A stretch of 64,000 nt of DNA from Trichobilharzia szidati (GCA_944472155.2 OX235271.1:123447329-123511328), one strand, 5' to 3'; positions 22,589-34,560 are shown, counted from the stretch's first letter. Notes: generated by a model from the sequence alone, not told the origin. Numbers and translations are program-made.

Positions 22589-23514
22589 CATATTAGTTTG
22601 TTTATTAGATGTATCACACAGTGAAACAGTATTATTTACTGGATGACGTTTCGAACAAAATTTATTGTTCATAATCATATCAATTGTAATCACACGACTT
22701 TGAAACTTGAGTTTTATAGTTTTCTTTGTCTTCTCCTATTTGTCGTAGGGGTAGTAGAATTTTCCAGATATCTGGGACAGGTGTTGAATCATTCCTATTA
22801 CATGTGTTTGCAGTTGATTCGATAAACAAAGCTTCTGTTATCAATCTCTCCCTATACCCTGTGACATTAGATTTTAAAACTGTCATCCTATCCCATCCTA
22901 TTGTATGGTTGTGTGTAACTGCATGTAGTGCTATAGCTGAACTATTCTCTAGATTTCTTATCTTATTTGGATCAACCAATCTAGATTTCGCTAGGTTTTT
23001 ATGCTCGACTAGTCTGACTGCCCCTGTTCTACTAGTTTGACCTATGTATTTGACTTGACAGTCATTGCAAGCAGGGTATTAGATAAACTAAATTGTTTTG
23101 TTTTAAAGGCTCCACAGGATCCTTTAACCGACAAAGCTTGTTTCTAATTGAGTTAGTGGGTTTCAACTGTAGCACTACATGCAGTTACACACAACCATAC
23201 AATAGGATGGGATAGGATGACAGTTTTAAAATCTAATGTCACAGAGTGGAGGGAGAGATTGATAACAGAAGCTTTGTTTATCGAATCAACTGCAAACACA
23301 TATAATAGGAATGATTCAACACCTGTCCCAGATATCTGGAAAATTCTACTACCCGTACGACAAATAGGAGAAGACAAAGAAAACTATAAAACTCAAGTTT
23401 CAAAGTCGTGTGATTACAATTGATATGATTATGAACAATAAATTTTGTTCGAAACGTCATCCAGTAAATAATACTGTTTCACTGTGTGATACATCTAATA
23501 AACAAACTAATATG
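22589..23514. repeat. Large inverted duplication of a Penelope-like 3' end
   Basis: Arms 22589-22931 and 23172-23514 are each 343 bp, gap-free inverted copies with about six mismatches seen by eye. The spacer is 241 bp. Each arm carries the C-terminal endonuclease tail (EALFIESTANT, STPVPDIWKILLP) and 3' noncoding DNA. The high identity compared with the decayed surroundings implies a recent event or arm-to-arm conversion. Confidence 0.9.
22680..23080 (-). mobile_element. Penelope-like GIY-YIG endonuclease fragment
   Basis: The minus strand reads CQVKYIGQTSRTGAVRLVEHK, then HAVTHNHTIGWDRMTVL and RERLITEALFIESTANT. This is the C-X-X-(Y/C)-IG-T-R signature and the His/Glu-containing tail of the GIY-YIG domain of Penelope-like elements. 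It has no reverse transcriptase attached and is a fragment. Confidence 0.75.
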
Positions 23515-23981
23515 GAATTACATACTACCACAGTGCCCAAGTTTTACACATATATATTAATCTTGGTTATTCAGCCTGTTACTTAATGTTTTGAAAACTA
23601 TTCTCATTACAACTCTAATGTGAGGAATAAATTCCACTCACGGGAGTGTAGTCTTTGCAATTAATGAATCCAGAATTGTAGATAGTGATTGGTATTTGAT
23701 ATAAATCGTCTTACAAAAACAAATATGCACCTATGGGTTTGTATACTCATAAGGCATTAATCCGAATGAATAGCTTTCGCCATACAGCAGCAGCAAAGTT
23801 GCAGATTTACCAGATAAATAAATGATTTTTTCATGTTTCATTTATGTTTCAAATGACAGTTGTTGAAAAAAAATATTTCTAACAATAAAGAGTAGGAATG
23901 TGCAGCTTAGAATAAATACTTCCATGAGTACTTCTTTCTTACTGAAGATTTTAGGAAATGACTAGTTGAGTTTAAACGTAC

Positions 23982-24082
23982 CGATAAATTGATTTTGGCT
24001 TTTACTTCTCTGTCGTTTGTCCTTGAAAGAACTGCCTTGTCTGAATAAATTGATTGTCATAATAGATATTGGAGGTAGGTTA
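23982..24082 (-). CDS. RasGAP exon, middle of the C2 domain
   Basis: The exon has one base, 33 codons and one base. It reads NLPPISIMTINLFRQGS then a basic run and NQFI, aligned with [20 protein letters not shown] of SynGAP. The acceptor is attacag/T (completing AAT from the exon at 24811-24909) and the donor ATCG/GTACGT (completing GCC with 16117-16679). Both split codons work. The basic stretch KDKRQRSKSQ replaces the KKRKKDK loop. Confidence 0.9.
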
Positions 24083-24534
24083 CTGTAATTGTAAAACAAA
24101 ACCATTAAATTAAAAGAAAACAGTGTGAAAGTTTCAATACCATCATGATATTTTTTTGTCTGTAACCTAAATGTTCGTTACACGTAGGCTGAGGTGGCTA
24201 GACGTTAGACTGATAAGTTTCAGGATAACATTTAATTCTTCTTGCAATCCAGCTAAGACCGGAGTACATCTGCCTATCACATGAAGAACCAATTAATAAA
24301 ATTGTCATAGGACGTAGAGAGAAGAACTAAAAATAAAAACATTTATTAGCCTATCTTTCAGTTAATGTAACGCAATAAGAAAGTACAGGCTTAGCGAAAT
24401 CAATACCCTATTTTGGTCTTGTGAGTTTTAGACAAAATGAAAGTTTTGCATTCGAGAAGTATTCTATCATGTGAAAAAGATTAAATCACAAAAGTGTTTT
24501 CAATTGGCGTCACCACCAAAATTACGATTAGGGT
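24083..24534. other. Short intron, left part, nothing recognised
   Basis: AT-rich intron between the two C2 exons, up to the SINE-B insertion. Confidence 0.4.
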
Positions 24535-24801
24535 AGGAAGAGAAACTAGCGTCGGTGGCATAGCAGTTAGGACGCTCGCCGACCATGCACATGTTCCGGG
24601 TTTCGATCCCCGGCCGACGAGCTCCTTTACTTCGCTAAGCCAGAAATAATGCTGGTGAAGAGGAAGTGTTGGGCATGAGGCTAGCAACCCCATCCTGTAA
24701 AATAAACACTGCTACAGAAACTTCAAGCCACTAGCTTGAAGCCCTATGTTCCACTGGGGAACGTGAAGGAAAAAAATAAATAATAATAAAGGAAGAGAAA
24801 C
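24535..24801 (+). mobile_element. SINE-B with exact 12-bp target duplication beside a splice donor
   Basis: The exact repeat aggaagagaaac lies at 24535-24546 and 24790-24801. The head (24549-24620) folds like a tRNA: gcgtcgg pairs with ccgacg, and gtttcgatcc forms the T-arm/B-box. Then comes the block gaggctagcaacccca (RTE 5' leader) and the tail gaagccctatgttccactgg with aaataaataataat. The right duplication ends eight bases from the GT donor of the exon at 24811-24909, so the antisense SINE begins almost at the start of the intron. Confidence 0.88.
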
Positions 24802-24810
24802 AGAACTTAC

Positions 24811-24909
24811 TTCAAATCGAACTGTTCACCCCAGAATACTGTACCATCTGAGAGTTTACTGGTAGTGCGTGCATAAAGTATACGATCCAAGCATATCTCA
24901 CAAAAGTAT
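24811..24909 (-). CDS. RasGAP exon, C2 domain start
   Basis: The exon has one base, 32 codons and two bases: [18 protein letters not shown] then [12 protein letters not shown]. This is nearly the [18 protein letters not shown]...DTVFWGEHFEF signature of SynGAP, DAB2IP and RASAL2. It is the strongest single match assigning the gene. The acceptor is cctag/A (completing CGA from 38651-38752) and the donor TTGAA/GTAAGT. In relatives the C2 domain helps dock to membranes and supports Rap GAP activity. Confidence 0.95.
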
Positions 24910-27440
24910 CTAGGATAATTAAAAGTAGAAAAAAGAATTATTTCTGTCTATTTATTTATATAAAAACAGGTGACAGGTGTATAGTGATAAAACTCATTTA
25001 AAGGATCCTCTACCTGAATTGAAACGCGTGACCATGTGCAACTGACTCGGTTAAAAGATAATATTCAAAAAATTTATTTACATATATCATGAGCATTACT
25101 CCATGATCACTATGGAGCTAAACAAACATTTCTTATTTCTGTTAGCTTCATTTTAGCTGAGTTAGTTAGTCAAATTACTGTAGGATAAATTCAAAATTTA
25201 CAAAACAATACTTCCTGTGATAGTTATCTTAAGTGTGTGTGTATATTGGATTTTGGCGCTTTGCTCAATTCATTGTGTTACACAGTAAATGCATTTAAAA
25301 TAGGCTTTTTGCTGTATAAATGCTATTACCACTTATCATTAAAAGTAATATTAATTATTTTCAATAATTATCAAACTACTTTTCATTTAAAAGTGAAATC
25401 GAATAGTTGTATGCACAGAACATAATTTTGTCCTTAAGTGTTCATACACACAGTAGTGATCTCAGTGATAGAGGATTAATAATTCTACAAGCTAAAAATA
25501 AATGCATGGGATTCAACTCACTAATCAATAAAAACATGATAAGTTCTGATTATCGTATATATATTTTTTTCTATCGCAGTGTCATTTTTTAATAGCCTGC
25601 CTTTAAGAAAACTCTGATGAAGTGGAAAAAACAGACACTCTGAATGCGAACATCTTTCAAGACTCGTTTGAGATGTGTCCTATTGCGACTATAGTAACAG
25701 TAACTCTACAACGTGGTAATCCATTTTGTCTTCAACCTGTTTATTGGTTTGCCTAGTTACTCACTTGGATCAGTATACTGGAAGTGATGAATTCACAAAA
25801 GTTTAGTGTAACTCCTCGACTGACGACTGCATACAACTAGTTGTACTATCATATGTGGTACAGTGAGTTATAAATACATTGAAAACAGAAAAAAATGAAT
25901 GAACTGTGGTGAAAGATGGGTGATAAAATGACCTGTTAGGTAGAGATGCTAACAAATTGGTGGAGGGGGTGCAGAACTTACACCAGATTTCATATAAGTC
26001 GAGTCTTAGTCATGTCACTGTTAGGCTGATAAATTTATTTGGAAATAAGAGATGATGTACCTTATAAGTTATGAAAAACTGAAAAACACTAACATAAGAG
26101 GTATAAGGCAAACAACCTTTTCTTCTGTGTAATTTTGATTTTCCATATTTCTTCTTTATGAATATCAACTCCACCTGCTACTGGTTCCATTTTCCTGAAA
26201 TGCGTCTTCTTACAATTTTCGTAAGTAGATAATAGGAGTTTAAGCTAATTTCAGCGCTAATATGAAGCATTTTTATCAAGTCAGACTATTAATTTTGTTT
26301 ACACAAACTATTCGGAGATTACAGATACGTAATATGAATTAGACTAGTTATCGGAACAATGTCAGAGAGGTAAAAAAATGTCTTTTTCTGTTACATAAAC
26401 AACTAGTCTACGTGTAACCACATTATATGATTATCCATGAAATCTATCACTTCGGACCTCGGTTTTATAAACAATGACATCGATTTTCATCCATTATGCA
26501 AGCCATTATTATTATCATTAGACATGAATATTGGATAAACATAATTTAATATCTAAGTTTTTGGTATACTTTCGTTACTCAGCAATTTTACTAGGAAAAA
26601 TTGGTAGGACCCATAAAGAATTCATTCCCAAAACGATGCTGGCAAATGTTTGTTGTTTTCCACAAGATGTTGGGAAAATAACTCATGCAGACTAAAATAT
26701 AATGAGGATATTATTAGAAATAAAAAAGTAACCTTGAACAAGTTTATGTCTCATAACTGGGAGTAAACAACTACTTGAAACTCAGGATATGCTGTAAATA
26801 TACTCAGCGATTTTCACAAATTGATGACAAATAAACCAAGTGGAGGAATTATTTTTTACACCACGTATTAATCTGTTGAGGAAATAAATGAGCTTGTTAT
26901 GCAGCTCAATGTGTTTATGTGGATCTGATTTTCCTGGAGACAGTTTTCTTTACAAGCCGAATTCAAGTATAAAATTCAAAGAAACCAGGGAGTTACCGAC
27001 AATATTTCTGCCATACTGGGATACTACTTATGAATGTATGTATACTGACCGATTCTAGACACAATTTAGAAACGTTAGGCTTCTTAACTAGCAAGCTGAT
27101 ATTCAACTAATAAACTGGAATCCCATGGCGTATTTTGACAACTTACGTCTATCAGTGGCTCTGTGTGATCATTACTCAACACCATCGGTGAATAATTATT
27201 TTCACACCCTACTGGCTACACCTCACTTTTTATGAATATTGATAAGAACTTTAAGAAAATCCACTTCAAAGCTAGAGAATAGTGTTCGTATGGACTGTTT
27301 GCGGTATATTCGGATGAATTTAAGGAAGTTCTAGCCAAAAGTCGTTAGAGATTCCTAGGTTAGTTTAGAACATCATAGGTTTCCAGGCCGTAGGTGCTAC
27401 GAACTTCCTGGAATAATTTGAGCGCCGAGTCAGATTGATT
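24910..27440. other. Intronic sequence, nothing recognised
   Basis: The right-hand start of a 13.7-kb intron. AT-rich, no repeat family of this window and no coding signal seen. Confidence 0.4.
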
Positions 27441-27590
27441 CATGATAAATTATTTAAATTAATCCCAGCATGTTAAAAACATCAAAACAAGATTTTTCTG
27501 AAGAAGCTGTGGCTTACACAGCGAAACGTTCAGAAAAATCGTGTTTTGATTTTCTTAACACGCTGGGATTAATTTAAATAATTTATAATG
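27441..27590 (+). repeat. 60-bp inverted repeat enclosing a hammerhead-like hairpin
   Basis: Arms 27441-27500 and 27531-27590 match as inverted copies at about 54 of 60 bases. At the centre is CTGAAGA (27498-27504), a GCTGTG/CACAGC stem with GCTTA loop, and GAAAC (27523-27527). This resembles the hammerhead motifs known from terminal repeats of Penelope-like elements, but with one extra base before stem II. It sits about 150 bp upstream of the Penelope-like coding region, so it is probably its 5' terminal repeat. A decayed relative is at about 43070-43150. Confidence 0.6.
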
Positions 27591-27740
27591 AATTAGTTTA
27601 GAACAGTTGTTTGTTTTCACTGTGTTCCGGGCACATGTCAGTGTACAATGAATTAGGTGTGAAGCGACTTTATCTTGGTAAACTTTAGACATTCACCATT
27701 CAAGTGATATTAAAATTCAGAATAATTAGTGTAGTATTCC

Positions 27741-29154
27741 TGCTTATATGACTGTGAAGTATTCTATGGTAGACCAAAACTACACAAACCAAACATTCCC
27801 TTACGACCAATCGTTTCGCTTCCAGGAACACCAACATATAATCTATCTAAAGAACTTTTCAGGAAATTAAATTACCTAACAGAATCATGCGACCATTCTA
27901 TCAATTCGTCAATCCAATTTTTAGAGAAAATCAAAAGCATTCAAGTAGAAGACAATGAAATAATGGTGTCCTTTGATGTCACAGCATTATATACTTCAAT
28001 TAGTCCAAAACTAGCAACAGAAACTATGCAACAATTACTCTATAGTGATGAAAACATAAAAACGCAATTATCAACTTGGATAGAACTCATAAAATTATGC
28101 TTTACAACATACTTCCAATTCAATACTCAAATATATGAACAAATAAAAGGAACACCAATGGGATCGCCCATATCAGGATTAATAGCTGAAGCCGTTATGC
28201 AAAGATTAGAATTAATAGCTCTACCTATAATTAAACCGAAAATCTGGGTACGTTACGTTGATTGATACATTTGTAATAATTGAGAGAAATGATTTAGAAT
28301 ATACCCATAAATTAATAAACAACATATTTGAAGACATCAAATTCACAAGAGAAGAAGAATTAGATAACAAAATCCCATTTTTAGATATCTTAATCAGGAG
28401 AACCAACACAGGAGATTTAGAAATACAAGTATATAGAAAATCAACGCACACAGATCAAATACTCAACTATACTAGCAATAATCCAATTACTCACAAACGA
28501 AACTGTGTGCAGACATTGTTTAAAAGAGTTCAAACACATTGTAGCACTCCAGAGTTGAAAAGAATGGAAGAAAAATACCTACAAACGGTCTTCAAAAAGA
28601 ATGGTTATCCACAAGATTTCATCAAAAAGTGTTTAAAATCGAATAATAACACCAACAAGAAACCACCATCAAAGACCACAAGAAAATTCATCCTACCATA
28701 AATGAAAAATATCTCTGAAATAACAGCCAGAATACTGAAACCGTTTGAAATAAATATAGCACAGAAACCAGTCAAGTCGCTTAATTCGATATTATGCAAA
28801 CCGAAAGATCCAACAGAAAAAGGGGATAAAATTAATACCATTTACAAAATAAATTGTATGAACTGCAACAAGCATTACATCGGCCAAAGTGGGCGTCCCC
28901 TTCGAATCAGAATCCAAGATCACAAATCAGCCGTGAAAAGACATGATATGTATTCTTTAGTATCAATGCATATAGACAATTATGGTCATCAATTTGATTG
29001 GGATAATGTCAAAATCTTAGACAGAGGAAACACCAAAAGTGCCAGGGAATTCCTAGAAGCCTGGTACTCAAACGAAAATGCAATTAACAAGCACGTTAAT
29101 ATAGACGAAATATACCAACTAATAAAAAGTAAATCAGGTGACCAGAAAGTTTAA
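27741..29154 (+). mobile_element. Penelope-like element: RT plus GIY-YIG endonuclease, frame broken
   Basis: Readable from YGRPKLHKPNIPLRPIVS (27765) through MVSFDVTALYTSI, GTPMGSPISGLIAE and WVRYVD, the Penelope-like RT motifs. A shift at about 28260 breaks the catalytic YVDD, and frame resumes DTFVIIERND. A stop at 28699-28701 is followed by a third open part with INCMNCNKHYIGQSGRPLR, the GIY-YIG domain (about 28845-28930). The 5' part before YGRPK is missing or unreadable. This is the most complete Penelope-like copy here; two lesions make it inactive. Confidence 0.88.
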
Positions 29155-29234
29155 AATCCAAGTCAATAGAAAATGGTCAATACATATGTAAAGATGGTTA
29201 CCAGGAGACGCAATTATATCACTCATGAAGAAAT

Positions 29235-29375
29235 TTAAATAATTTCACTTTATGCTAAATATTGCGCTGAAGATGTTGTCCAGAAGGACGACGAAAGCTC
29301 CGCAACTAAACCAAACAGCTCAGAGAACACTATTAATTGCAAATCATCCACCTGAGCTACAAATCTTCTCTATTA
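29235..29375 (+). mobile_element. Penelope-like 3' end with hammerhead-like motif
   Basis: CTGAAGA (29267-29273), one base, a perfect 7-bp stem GTTGTCC/GGACGAC with AGAA loop, then GAAA (29293-29296). The unit continues to ctgagctacaaatctt, shared with the tandem copies at 19146-19425. Position right after the coding region fits the 3' terminal repeat. The extra base before stem II is the same oddity as at 27505. Confidence 0.6.
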
Positions 29376-30049
29376 TTTCAGAAACCTATCATAACAGTGT
29401 ACACTAGTATTAAATGTTGTTCAAACAGGTGATTACATTGGCATTTACAAATGTATTGCTTGCACAATGAGCATATTTTCATTAATACTTCACTATGACC
29501 ACTACTTCAAGTACTGCAACTACTTTCTTTTTAAAATTACAGCTGTTAAGTTTTGCATTACTATATTCTCAGTAAAACAGCCAGCGATTTCTGTGTCTTT
29601 ATCTTGACTGTAACTTCGTTAACCTCCAAAGATTTTCTAGTCGGTAGGTTGTTATTCATATCCATTTTTTGTGTATAACTAACCTCGTTAGACAATGATA
29701 TTTCCAAAGCAAAGTGTCATACACTGTCTAGTCAGGTTTAGGCAGGACAAAAACATTTGCAATTACAATTACCATCATCAGGATCCATTACTAGACATAA
29801 ACTCTTTATTTTGCGACACTTCAGTATTCTGTATTTGTCTAGTATTTATGCACTTATCTATTATTCTAAAATGTCATATTTTTTTACTTTTGTAACAAAA
29901 TTTTTCAAATGTCAAGACAGAAAGGAGGAGAAACATGTAGTTTTTTAGCTGATTTTCTTCCCTGTCTGTTTAAATTACTTTGTACGATCTGTAAAACCTT
30001 TTTTAACAGCTGTAGATACCAGTGGTCTCCCTTATCCTTTTTTCTTATT
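29376..30049. other. Intronic sequence, nothing recognised
   Basis: AT-rich, no signal. Confidence 0.4.
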
Positions 30050-30274
30050 CCTTTACGTTCCCAGTGGAACATAGGGCTTCAAGCTAGAGGTGTGAAGTTT
30101 CTGTAGCAGTGGTGATTATTTTTACAGGATGGGGTTGCTAACCTCATGTCCAGCCTTCCCTCTTTACTAGTCTTGCCACTGGTTTAGCGAGGTAAAAGGG
30201 TGCATCGGCCGGGGACCGAACCCCGGACCACTTGCGTGGTTGGCGAGCACTCTACCGCTGTGCCACCGATGCAC
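30050..30274 (-). mobile_element. SINE-B
   Basis: Minus orientation: head gcatcggtggcacagcgg, B-box gggttcggtcc, then gttagcaaccccatcctg, then agcttgaagccctatgttcc and the A/T-rich tail. A good copy of the family. Confidence 0.82.
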
Positions 30275-30936
30275 GGTGTCCCTTATAGACATTCAGTTTT
30301 ACCTGAAAGTGTCCTAAGTCTTGACTGATTTGTTCTCACTTACTTGTAGAGTTTAGCAGTATGAGTATTTGAAAAACTGTAAGTGCACTTCAACACTTTT
30401 ATTCTGATTAATTTCTGTGTGATAATGTTATGGAGTCGAATAATTGTGATGGAACTTATGTTCTATGCATTGATGATATTTGGTAGTTTCTCACTAAGTA
30501 ATTTTCCAGTAAGCGGTGCACGATGATGTGATAATTTACTTTAATATATAGGCTGATCAGATATAAATAATTCCTGCCACTTCTATGCCGTTCAAACAGT
30601 TTATATGTTATAATGAAGAATATTAGATTCACCTTGATTACAGATTTCCCTTTCTACTTGTATCTTTAAAAGTGAACCTATTCGGCCTAAAAATCTTCAA
30701 CTCTTTAGTCTTCATTAGATTCAACTGACAGTCTTATCAATGACTTAACATTATGCTTTACACTTTTATCAGTTTACTACAGCAAATACTGTGCAGATGT
30801 ATCCCATTGGTTAAGGCACTCGACTTTGAGATGAGTAACACAACAGTACGTGTAAGTTGTCAGTCACCTTATATTCAGAAGTGAACATAAGGTCAATATA
30901 CCTCGATTTGTTTTCCTTCAGTATTGCAGTGTAACT
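30275..30936. other. Intronic sequence, nothing firm
   Basis: AT-rich. A weak A-box-like word (ggttaaggcactcgac) at about 30809 has no matching B-box. Confidence 0.35.
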
Positions 30937-31335
30937 AACAGGTGTCTGCGTTCTATATCCCGCGTGAAGTGGTATGATAAGGTGAGCAATATTGAGGTTA
31001 GGCGTCGAGTGCTAGGTAAGGCGGGGAAATCAGTCGACGAGACTGTGAAATTACATCGACTGAGATGGTTAGGACATGTGCTACGTATGCCTAGTCATCG
31101 CCTTCCTCGACGGGCAATGTTAGCTGATATAGGGCCAGGCTGGAAAAGAGCTAGAGGCGGTCAAACGAAAACATGGCACCAGTCAATGAAATCTATAACA
31201 GTTAGTCTAAGCCACGTTGGGAGGTGTAGACTTCCTGTTTGGGGTCCTCCGGACGGTAAAAACCAATGGTTGGAAACAATTGGTGACATGGCTCAAAATC
31301 GTTCTCAGTGGCGCAGATGCATCCACTCCTTGTGA
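30937..31335 (+). mobile_element. Second non-LTR retrotransposon family, C-terminal fragment
   Basis: Open for about 123 codons from KWYDKVSNIEVRRRVLG through HRLRWLGHVLRMPSHRLPRRAM and MAQNRSQWRRC. The RLRWLGHVLRM and DM..NRSQWR signatures mark the C-terminus of endonuclease-reverse transcriptase elements common in flukes. It is clearly a different family from the RTE-like copies here (whose end reads DRSKWRRAVEAL). 5' truncated. Confidence 0.8.
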
Positions 31336-33147
31336 CTTGTGATTTCCAATGGAACTGTTTTGTTCTTCGTTATTACTATTCCTTTGTCTCACACCTCTGT
31401 TTACTGTCTATATTATGCATTTCTCCTACTTTCTTCTTTTGCTTTGTGTGCTACATGGAGTGTGGCGACTTGAACTGCCGCACATATGTGCAAAGTTCTA
31501 TGTCGAAAACTGACCGACCGCAGTATAACTATCATGTTTTTTTACAAGCGAATTCTAATTTTTGCCTTTGTTTTAGTCTAGCAAACAGTCTGCTATTTCT
31601 TTCAGAATGCATACACTATATCAAAAGAAGAGAAGTAAACCGTGATTAAATTTCATCACTAACTGTACAATTTTTAGATAATATGTCCTATTCTATATAT
31701 AATAGAATTTTCACTCAGCAAAACTCAAAACTGTTTTTTTTTACCGAATAATAGGAGGTAGTTGCATCATCATTAGTGCGGTGAACAATGATTCAATTGT
31801 ACGAGAAAAAAGAATTATGTAAGAATCAACAAGATAAAGATGGTAGTAAGGATTGATTGTTGAGTATTTTTTTGTCTCTGCAATCTATTACTTGGTCCGA
31901 ATTACTCTGTAATTGACTGCCATTTGTTTTATCTGGAGGCGACTTTGTGGATAAAACATTTTCGGCATTCATTCGAATTCTTTTTCATTTTTGATTAGTC
32001 AGACTATCTGAGACAGTCTGGGACTAGCAAATCTATTGTAGTTAGATTGTCTCAGGTATTGCTTTAGTTCTATGCTTACTTGGGTAGTAATGTCAACCAG
32101 TTTTTGGTATACTTATGCAAGGGAAATTGACTACAATTTGCTAAGACGTGTTGTTTATTAGTCGGCCCATTCTCCTACTTGAGTTATTTCTTTCTAATAT
32201 TACTGAACTGTCTAAAGCGTAGGATGGTACAAAATACTTCAGGAGGAAAATTCCCCCATTTGTGAATGTAACTGCTTTCTTGATAAAACTTCTAACAAAT
32301 AAGTAAAGACTAAATCTATAGTTTATAGGCATTTGATTTTTACTCCGACTGTGACTAAAAGAACATGATTTTCTTGAATGTTATAGGCAATAAACGCTAC
32401 ACCTGTGAACTCTTCCGTTTATCTGTATTTCGAATTCCAACTTCCTTAGTTGGCAGCAGAGCTTCAGATGTAGTTAGAAGAAATGCCTTAGTGTTCAAAA
32501 GCACGATGCTGAGAATCGTATTCACTGGGGAAAAAAGTAAACAGTTTCTTTGTTGTCTGAAGCACTTTAAAAATAGTTTCAGCCCGTAATTAGTTCATCA
32601 GAAATAAGTTCTGTACATTACTGTTGTTCACTGACGTTACAACTTAGTTTTACGCAAAGTAAGTAGTGCAATCCAGACCGGACTTTTAAAATATACTGCA
32701 CAGAATAATTCTAATACAGTTTTCAACAGAGGAAGTACAGAGGAGATAAGGAATAGCAGGTAAGCGAAGAAATGATTTTAAGTTATAGAAATGTTAGGGA
32801 AAGACAGAAATAAAAGAACAGGATGTTCACTGTATTTAATCAAGATAAGTTGAAATTACACTGGTGATTAAGACATCAATCTTCATTCATTAGCAAGATT
32901 CCATTTTTCATAATATTAATCTGATTTAAGTGAAGTTAGCTGTAATACAAATCTAATATACTCTAGTATTTGTTGTGTTGAACGACAGTTGTTGAGAAAA
33001 ACGCCTTAGCTTATCAGCTGTGTTAGGATTTATTTAATCATATGACTGCTGAGTGATGAAGGTTTGACAATAGCTGGTCATGTGACGACAGTTCTCATGA
33101 AATTCGCATTCACAGACTTATAAATGGAGGTAGAACTGTCTCAAGTT
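31336..33147. other. Intronic sequence, nothing recognised
   Basis: AT-rich; short open stretches only. Confidence 0.4.
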
Positions 33148-33320
33148 TGGTCACAGATTGATATCAGTTTGAGAACCATTGGAAACTGGAAGGTAGTGGA
33201 CAGTTGTTTTGTCCTAGTTTGGGGCTCTTGAACAGTAAGCACCCCACCTGGGACCTTCAGGTTACGAAGCAAAGCTCGGTGACCATTCAGACACTTGGGC
33301 TGGAATTCAATGTCCCATGA
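33148..33320 (-). mobile_element. Family A half element
   Basis: One arm only: outer block gattgatatcagt, then a minus-strand hammerhead remnant (about 33205-33240; core TTCAAGA, GACAAAAC) and a weak tRNA-like segment. The ribozyme is dead. Confidence 0.7.
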
Positions 33321-34179
33321 GTTCTAACGTCCGTGAATTTGCAATTTTACAATTCTAAATACTACAATGCAACATTTCTAGGCAATTCAATCTCTACAAG
33401 GATAATATATACTTCCTGGGATTTGTCTAGACAGTCTTTTATTTGTTAAGTTTTTCAATAAGCCGACTCTCTTATCTCCAACTTTGAATACGTAGTTGAA
33501 AAAATAGACCATCTTCCTTTTCATACACTTAAAAGTTTAGAATGCTCGAAAAACCTTATTTACTATATTTCTGTATAGACTTTTATTCAAATTAAGGCAA
33601 ATTTTAAATGATTAATGACTATAACAGATTCGCATTCTTTAGTAAAATTATACACTGTTAATTTTTTGGATTTTGTTCAACAAATAACCGGATCTTATTT
33701 GAAGTATGTTTTTGTGCAATATAAACTGTAGACTTCTTCTTTAGGGCAAAGCGTGAAAATCCGTAAAATTATTAATTACTTCCGTTTTATGTCTGATGAT
33801 GGATGAATTTTATCTGTATTTTTAATTCTATAATTATACTAAAAAATAGAATGTATGAAGGCAGACTTATATGCAGAATGGAAGAGACGAGTGTATTTTG
33901 GTTGTTTCACAACATCAAATATCCTTACTTGTGAATGGCATTCTTCTCTATACATTCTATCCAGTCGTTTACACTTATTGTTGTTCTCAAAAATAGCGGT
34001 TGTAATGCAAAATTTATATATAAGAGTAGAATTTGAGCACTGTGGACGAGTGTAGTCCCATACTAGATAAGTTTTTGTGATACTACGACACGCACAGTGA
34101 TACAGAATTAATAACTGGATGATGTTTCAAGAATAATTTATTCTTTATAATCATATCAATGTATTCATACAACTTTGTA
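33321..34179. other. Intronic sequence, nothing recognised
   Basis: AT-rich, no signal. Confidence 0.4.
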
Positions 34180-34560
34180 ACTTGCTTTTTGCAGGTTTTT
34201 GAATTCCTCTTGTTTTTTTTAATGTAATTTCTCATATGAACAGGAAAAAGGTTGAGTAATTTCCTTTGGGTTAATTTAGTGTTGACTCAATGAACAATGA
34301 TTCGGCAACTAACCTTTCTTCATCAAGATATATTACTTTTTAATGCTTTTACTCTATCCCACCCTATGTTATGATTACATACAAGATTGACTAGCTGGGG
34401 TAATCATTCTAGATCTAGATAAATTCCTACGTTCTGATAGCCCAACTGATGCCGATCTACTAGTCTGACCTATGTAACTGACCTCACAGTCATTGCATAG
34501 AATTTGACAAATTATATTATTTTGCGTAATTGGGTCTGTTGAATTCTTAAGCCAACAAAC
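34180..34560 (-). mobile_element. Penelope-like GIY-YIG endonuclease fragment
   Basis: The minus strand at about 34515-34420 reads QILCNDCEVSYIGQTSRSA, the GIY-YIG domain start, with decayed sequence toward 34180. Related to the copy at 22680-23080. Confidence 0.6.

Noticed and set aside
23217..23423. Plus-strand coding with an endonuclease tail
   Set aside because: Real coding heritage, but it is only the inverted arm of the Penelope-like copy at 22680-23080, not a separate gene.
24549..24620. A functional tRNA gene
   Set aside because: The tRNA-like fold is the head of SINE-B, with a body, tail and target duplication, and the same head recurs at other sites.
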